A stretch of DNA of 64,000 nt, taken from assembly GCA_003255065.1 (NCBI GenBank), contig QAOA01007256.1, positions 145,703 through 209,702 of the forward strand. The letters run 5' to 3'. Positions within the stretch are counted from its first letter, which is position 1. Each line of letters opens with the position of its first letter. Shown here piece after piece: positions 59,244 through 64,000 of this stretch. Both the position numbers and the translations under genes were made by a program. The notes under the pieces are model-generated. The model saw only the letters and a list, made by a program, of their open reading frames with translations. It did not search any database and was not told the origin of the DNA. This DNA comes from Cercis canadensis. Taxonomy: Eukaryota > Streptophyta > Magnoliopsida > Fabales > Fabaceae.

Positions 59244-59510
59244 GGTTAAATTTGACCCACTGAATGTCCGAATTAGCCTTGGAGATCTGAATGAAAGTTG
59301 TAGATAATCCTCTTAGCTTTCCTACAAGGTAAAATTCACCATTTTTAGACATCCAGAACTAGAAATATACCCAAAATACAGAAGCAGTGTCAAAAACCTG
59401 ATAACACAAATACTGAGGTTAAGTACCATGTTTAAAGCAAATTGTGCTCGAATCTAAGTAAGAATCCATTGATAAAACATGGAACTTAACGACATAAAAA
59501 TCACATATCA

Positions 59511-59550
59511 AATACCCCCACACTTAAACTATTGCTTGTCCTCAAGCAAT
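59511..59550 (-). promoter_or_regulatory. Hairpin + polypurine tract before LTR, minus strand
   Basis: On the minus strand ATTGCTTG-AGGA-CAAGCAAT (8 perfect pairs, 59550-59531) is followed by TTTAAGTGTGGGGGTATT and the LTR end at 59510. It is the clearest example of the shared motif. Confidence 0.75.
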
Positions 59551-60296
59551 TCAAATCAGAACAAGACTCTTTACAAGCTCTATCCCTGGGAAAACGGTTA
59601 AATTCAAAGAAGTTAATGCTATGTACTTTACCCTAAACAGCTGCATTACTCAGTTCCTATACTCAGCTCATGAACCCAGTTATTGATCCATAACATCTTC
59701 TTAGCTCACCCGTCTGTATCTGAATGGAATTACCCTGTACTTATTACTATTATCTAAACCTGACAGAAATATAAAGTATGCTACTACTTTTCTTTTTCTT
59801 TTGTTGCATAGCTAGGGGTCCTAGGATGTGGTGTCCGATCATTGCCTGCAACCCACATTCAACTAGTTATGCTTCATTGACATGCTCATATCCTTCTCCA
59901 GTTTCAGGCACAGAAGGTAGAGGAGCAGAGCCCCACTATGCTCAAAATAGCTACTCAATTAATTTTTTTTTTTATATATATATTTTTATTTTTATTTTTT
60001 GTTTTTTTGAATCAAAAGAAAACACAGGATATTATCCATATTAGACATTCAGGGTTAACTACTACAAGGCTGTATTTCAATGTCCCAAATCCACTGAACC
60101 TAAATGGTTACCTTACAATGCAGCTAGCTAAAAGGCAAAATACTAAGCAAAAATAATCAAAGACAGCTTGGAAAAATAAAATTCCCCATGAATATCACTT
60201 CAAGAGCACATTATCCTAGTTCGAATTGCTTCAGACATATACAACCTGTTCAGTTCATGCATCATATTAAAGCATTCCAAGTGCAAGCATAGATAT

Positions 60297-60335
60297 ATAC
60301 CCCCCCCCACTTAAGTAATACATTGTCCTCAATGT
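60297..60335 (-). promoter_or_regulatory. Internal hairpin + polypurine motif, minus strand
   Basis: On the minus strand ACATTG-AGGA-CAATGT (6 pairs, 60335-60320) is followed by TTACTTAAGTGGGGGGGGGG. It corresponds to the internal motif at 55948 in the plus-strand relative. Confidence 0.65.
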
Positions 60336-61095
60336 ATAAAAAAGTTAAATTTAAAAGGACAGATACTCCCTGAGTGAAGAGATTCTTGATGTTCTGAACA
60401 AGTGAGGGTGACATCCCAGTAAGATAGAAGGTGAGACTGGAATGGACATGGGCGTGTCTGAGATGATTTCATTCTAGGCAAGCGACACTGCTTGAACATG
60501 GCCAAGACATGGCCGTGTTGTCCATTTTGACTTGCTGTGAGGCCAGCACTTAGCACCACAATGCTGGCGCCCAGCGCTAGCATGGCCGAGAACAAGGCTA
60601 TCTTCTTCCTTAATTCTAATGTTCGTGACAACGCCAGGCCAGCACCCCGAATCCTACTTAAACAAATTCAACTTGGGAAGAATTAAAACACACACTAGCA
60701 AACCTTAACTTACAGAAAAATAAAGACAAGAACAAAGGTATTGCAATATGCAAAGAAAGAAATAAGTTACAAAGATAAAAACAAATTGGAAAGTAAAGGA
60801 GAAAAGATAAAAAGCTTGGGTTGCCTCCCAAGAAGCGCTTGTTTTATAGTCCTCAGCCTGACTATCTTGGGAATAAATCAACCAAGATAAAAAATCAATG
60901 AACTAGAATCGAGAGTACGTCGCAAATACCAAAATTCAATGTAAGATCAGTAGTTCAGAGAAATAGAAATCAACAAACAGCAAACTATTTGAATTAGATT
61001 AATTGACAGAAAATTAAAAATCCAAACTAGGACCTTATTGGTTACTATTAATATTGCTAATACACCGTTAATCCCCGGCAACGGCGCCAAAAACT

Positions 61096-62251
61096 TGATG
61101 GGACTTTTTCCGGCAAGTATACCGGGTCACACAAGTAATATAGTAGTGAGTAGAGTATCGTTCCCACGAGGATTAAGGCTAACAATTACCAATTTCACCA
61201 ATAAAGATTCTATTCGGAAGGATAAATGATTTGGATTGAAGGCAGCCCTGGAATGAGCTGCTGCAATTAACTAAATGACACTAAGTACAAAATTCCAACA
61301 ATATCGTAACAATCTTTAAAAGACAATCTGAATCTGAGATTTGTAATAAGAATGAGAAAGGTTAGGGGTTGATTTCATTCACTTGCAATTCGATTTCCTC
61401 ATAGACAAGGTAATCTCAGAATCAATACTGGACTACTCATTTCAGTTACAATTCCTTTGTTGTTGGTTCATTTCCTTAAAGTGATTGAACCCAATTCCTT
61501 GGTGATACAATCCTCCCTATACTAATTACTTGTCCAATTCCTTGATACAACCAATTAATTTAGGTGATTTGGTTCTAGGAAATTAATCTAATACCACCTA
61601 AACGAAGTTATCTATCCCTAGATTAACTCAATTTAGGACAGAATTTATAGAGCACATTCGGATCTTACTATTCCTAGTGTTGAAACGAATCTCTTAACCA
61701 TTCAAATGGTAGCTAAGCATTTAAAGGCATTAAGAACAGCAAATTCTATTCAACAAAAGAAGTTGTACTAAAACAAGTTTATTCAATCTTGAAACTTCAT
61801 TACAAATGAATTACATCAAACCCCTAACAATAAGAATTTAGCTACTCATACTTGAATTCAGTAAAAACAAATAAGTATTCAACATGAGATGAAAGAAGAG
61901 AAGAAGAAGAAACTCTATGACGATCCAATCTCAATTGCTCCCCCTTGCTCCCTAATTCTTCTGCTCTTTTCTTCCCAAGTACGGCCTCCTTCTGCCATGC
62001 ATCAGATTTCCTTTTTATACTTGTGCAGAATTAGGTCATTTGGTCAAAAATAGCTCGAACACGGCCCTGACACGGCCGTGTTCCTTTCTGGTCCTGGGCG
62101 TGTCACTTAAGTTGCATTTTTGGTCCTCGAACACGGGCTCTGACACGGCCGTGTTCCTTTCTGATCACGGCCGTGTCACTTAGACATGGCCCGTGCTCTT
62201 CTTTGGCCTGGGCGTGTCCTGACTTTGTAGCCTCTGCCTGTTCAACACGGC
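61096..62251 (-). repeat. 5' LTR (partial) of the coding-less derivative
   Basis: Forward TGATGGGAC at 61096 is the inner LTR end. The sequence follows the 45383-46946 LTR in reverse complement up to its palindrome array at 62.05-62.25 kb, where an N ends it. Confidence 0.8.
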
Positions 62252-62253
62252 NT

Positions 62254-62592
62254 TGCAATTATGTTGTTCTTATGGACTGTCTTATTGACACCAAAGAAGA
62301 TGTGAATTTTGTTGTTGATAATCAAGTTATTTTCCAGCAGGTGGGAAGCAACGAGGAAGTGGCAACGATATTAAATAGTCTCGCCAAACATGTCTATGCG
62401 AGCTCGTCTTGTTAAGCAGAAATTATAGACAAGCTCAATGGACACTATAACAATGGATGGAACCATACTATGGCTAAGTTGAAATCGGTGTACTTCTGTG
62501 ACCTTTGGAGAGGCAGCGCAACAGTGGTTGGACTTGCTCTCTTCTTCTTCTCTGTCTGTAATACTGTCCGTACGTTCCTTAAAAGTTACTAA
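62254..62592 (+). pseudogene. 3' end of a DUF247 (UPF0481) gene, with in-frame stop
   Basis: From the N at 62252 one frame runs to TAA at 62590-62592. It reads VVLMDCLIDTKEDVNFVVDN, VGSNEEVATILNSLAKHVYA, LNGHYNNGWNHTMAKLKSVY and a hydrophobic tail VVGLALFFFSVCNTVRTFL. This is the C-terminal pattern of plant DUF247 proteins: the MDSLI-type and GSDEEVA-type motifs, then a membrane-anchor-like end. DUF247 proteins are plant-specific and mostly of unknown role; one is linked to self-incompatibility in grasses. A TAA at 62413-62415 interrupts the frame at a position usually Tyr-like in my reading, so either a pseudogene or a sequence error. The 5' part is lost at the assembly join. Confidence 0.8.
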
Positions 62593-63690
62593 GATCTATT
62601 GAGTTTTTGTTATTCCTGTGAGTTTGGATTGCCAGCTTTGATTTTCTTTGAACCGGATTTCTGGAAGAGTGCAATTGTGGTTGAGTGAGAAAAACAAATT
62701 AATTTTACCAGCGTGTTTGTATTGAGTCCAAAGCATATATTGGAATTTGAGTTCATTTGTTTTGTTATGTTGTGGCTTCAGGGCATGTTATGTCTTCAAT
62801 ATTTTGGCTTGCACTCAGTGACATTGTCACATTGCCAAGGGAATCTTTTGAGTTCAAAGCAGTTACTTTTTTGGATATTTAGGTGTATATTGACAAAAAG
62901 CCCACTGAACCATGCACTACAACCGATAGGCTATTTTGGATTATAAGCGATTAAAGTGGCCTCATTTTCTGTTAAAAATGTATACATTCCATCAATTTCC
63001 ATGAAATTCTTATGAACTTAACATTTGGCTAATTTTTTTTTTTGGGTAATTTAAGAATTTGGGCTTAACTTCAATTTTTGAATGGAACTAGATTTATTAA
63101 ACTTGGGACGAGCTATTTCTATTTTTGGTTTCTATTGTCGAAGCACTTATAGCTATATTTTTATGTTTTTTATTTTATTTTATTTTGTTTTGTTTTTAAA
63201 TGGGTTTGCCTGTTTGTTTCAAATTGACTATAAATATTTTTGTCAAATCGGTTGGAAAGTAAACTCCATACATTTTCATGGATATCCATGGTTTTACTCA
63301 TTTTCGTCTAATTAACTGGGAAAATAGAGCCTAGAAATTTGTTACTGTGTCCCTGTGACTGCAATTTACAAGGAGTCTATTTTTGCCCAAAAAGAACAGA
63401 AAAGGAAATAAGAATGAAATGAGATGAAATGAAATGACCACTCTTATTCTTATTCTATTGTTTTTTAAATTAAGAATTGAATGCTAGTCTATTTCATTAA
63501 ATTTTCTACTTAACGTTGGATGCAAAAAAAATACACAAAATGGAAACATAGTTATCCTACTAACTATTCGGAAAAAATATTTTTGATTTTTGAATAATAT
63601 GTTTCAGCTTTCCATTGAAGAAGATGGCCAAGTACTTATTCTTAACAGCTAATCACTTATTCTGACACTGGAAAATACTCTATTCTCTTG
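62593..63690 (+). other. DUF247 downstream and AT-rich intergenic DNA
   Basis: No further gene was seen. There are T-rich runs near 63030 and 63160-63200, and a short ATGAAATGA-type simple repeat near 63418-63437. The ORFs here are short and without domains. Confidence 0.5.
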
Positions 63691-63694
63691 TAGT

Positions 63695-63975
63695 ATAACA
63701 TGTATGATCAACACTTATGTGAAACAGCCAAAAGTCATTGCCTAATCAATTTAATAACGGTATTGTTTTTCATCTAAAATATTGTTACATGCACACTATA
63801 CCACGAGAGCTTGGCATATGAAGCACATGTATGATCTGTCTCAAAAGAAAAAAATAAGACACAACTATGATCAAGACTTATGTGAAACGACAATAAGTCA
63901 TTGCCTAATCAATTAAATAATGGAATTTATTTTTTTACCTAAAATAATATTACATGCACCCTAATTAACTCACAT
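63695..63975. repeat. Two-copy ~163-bp tandem duplication
   Basis: GTATGATCAACACTTATGTG... (about 63700-63800) recurs diverged at about 63865-63965. Both contain AGTCATTGCCTAATCAAT and TTACATGCAC. Non-coding. Confidence 0.6.
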
Positions 63976-64000
63976 GTCCTTGCACTGATACAGTTGTCAA

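Larger units (their letters stand above)
59244..62251 (-). mobile_element. Coding-less Athila-lineage derivative, minus strand (fossil)
   Basis: In element orientation: LTR 62251-61096 (its start is cut by an N at 62252), tRNA-Asp primer site 61089-61072, a leader, then spacer and 3' non-coding sequence, two hairpin-polypurine motifs, and a partial 3' LTR 59510-59244. The leader matches the gag-start area of its relatives. The following part matches the DNA after integrase (GGTTGCCTCCCAAGAAGCGC near 60.82 kb) and the DNA before the 3' LTR (59.8-59.95 kb). No gag, pol or third ORF is present, so it is a non-autonomous form. The two LTR pieces do not overlap, so pairing cannot be tested. It is broken at both ends. 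Confidence 0.7.

Noticed and set aside
59778-60044. 88-aa ORF
   Set aside because: It lies in the 3' non-coding part of the coding-less LTR derivative, and the match to the plus-strand relative is on the opposite, non-coding strand.

Overview
The window is repeat-rich nuclear DNA from a flowering plant, most likely a eudicot. The plant signs are Athila-lineage Ty3/gypsy LTR elements primed by tRNA-Asp, an endogenous pararetrovirus (Caulimoviridae), CACTA, PIF/Harbinger and Mutator-like DNA transposons, and host fragments matching a plant PTEN2-type phosphatase, a RAD7-like LRR protein and a DUF247 protein. No complete host gene is visible. The only recognisable host coding end that is not inside a transposon is the 3' end of a DUF247 gene at 62.25-62.59 kb, and it carries an in-frame stop.

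Layout. 0-1.1 kb: right part of a TIR element cut by the window edge. 1.56-2.0 kb: MITE-like inverted repeat. 2.004-7.549 kb: PIF/Harbinger element with TTA target duplication, a decayed transposase, and exon-like captured host sequence. 7.55-9.75 kb: gene-free, with a long imperfect palindrome, a ~60-bp tandem repeat and a degenerate TTTAGGG tract. 9.8-17.7 kb: Mutator-like region on the minus strand (decayed transposase with SWIM finger plus four small ORFs), interrupted at 10.410-14.991 kb by a CACTA element carrying PTEN2-like and RAD7-like exons. 17.8-42.6 kb: an old pararetrovirus copy in three pieces, split by a gag-protease-only LTR element (19.351-27.250 kb, target duplication CAAAT) and by a minus-strand Athila-lineage element (about 32.05-42.10 kb). 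The 5' LTR of that second element itself holds a solo LTR (39.328-40.757 kb, target duplication ATTAA). 42.6-45.4 kb: unassigned T-rich DNA. 45.383-58.453 kb: plus-strand Athila-lineage element with gag, pol and a third, env-position ORF. 59.2-62.25 kb: a coding-less minus-strand relative. 62.25-64 kb: DUF247 gene end and AT-rich DNA.

The main points are these. (1) Two different DNA transposons each carry spliced host exons: PTEN2-like plus RAD7-like in the CACTA, and an unidentified multi-exon gene in the PIF element. (2) In three related LTR elements each polypurine tract, both internal and LTR-adjacent, is preceded by a short hairpin with a GGA loop whose stems differ between copies but still pair, as expected of a conserved RNA structure. 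(3) Arrays of CACGGCCGTG-like palindromes occupy the LTRs and the pol-ORF3 spacer of the Athila-lineage elements. (4) Six single-N positions look like assembly joins; two of them are flanked by long near-identical direct duplications that are better read as unmerged alleles than as biology.

All protein and family calls come from reading motifs without database searches. LTR elements and the pararetrovirus are treated as fossils and described only as wholes and parts.
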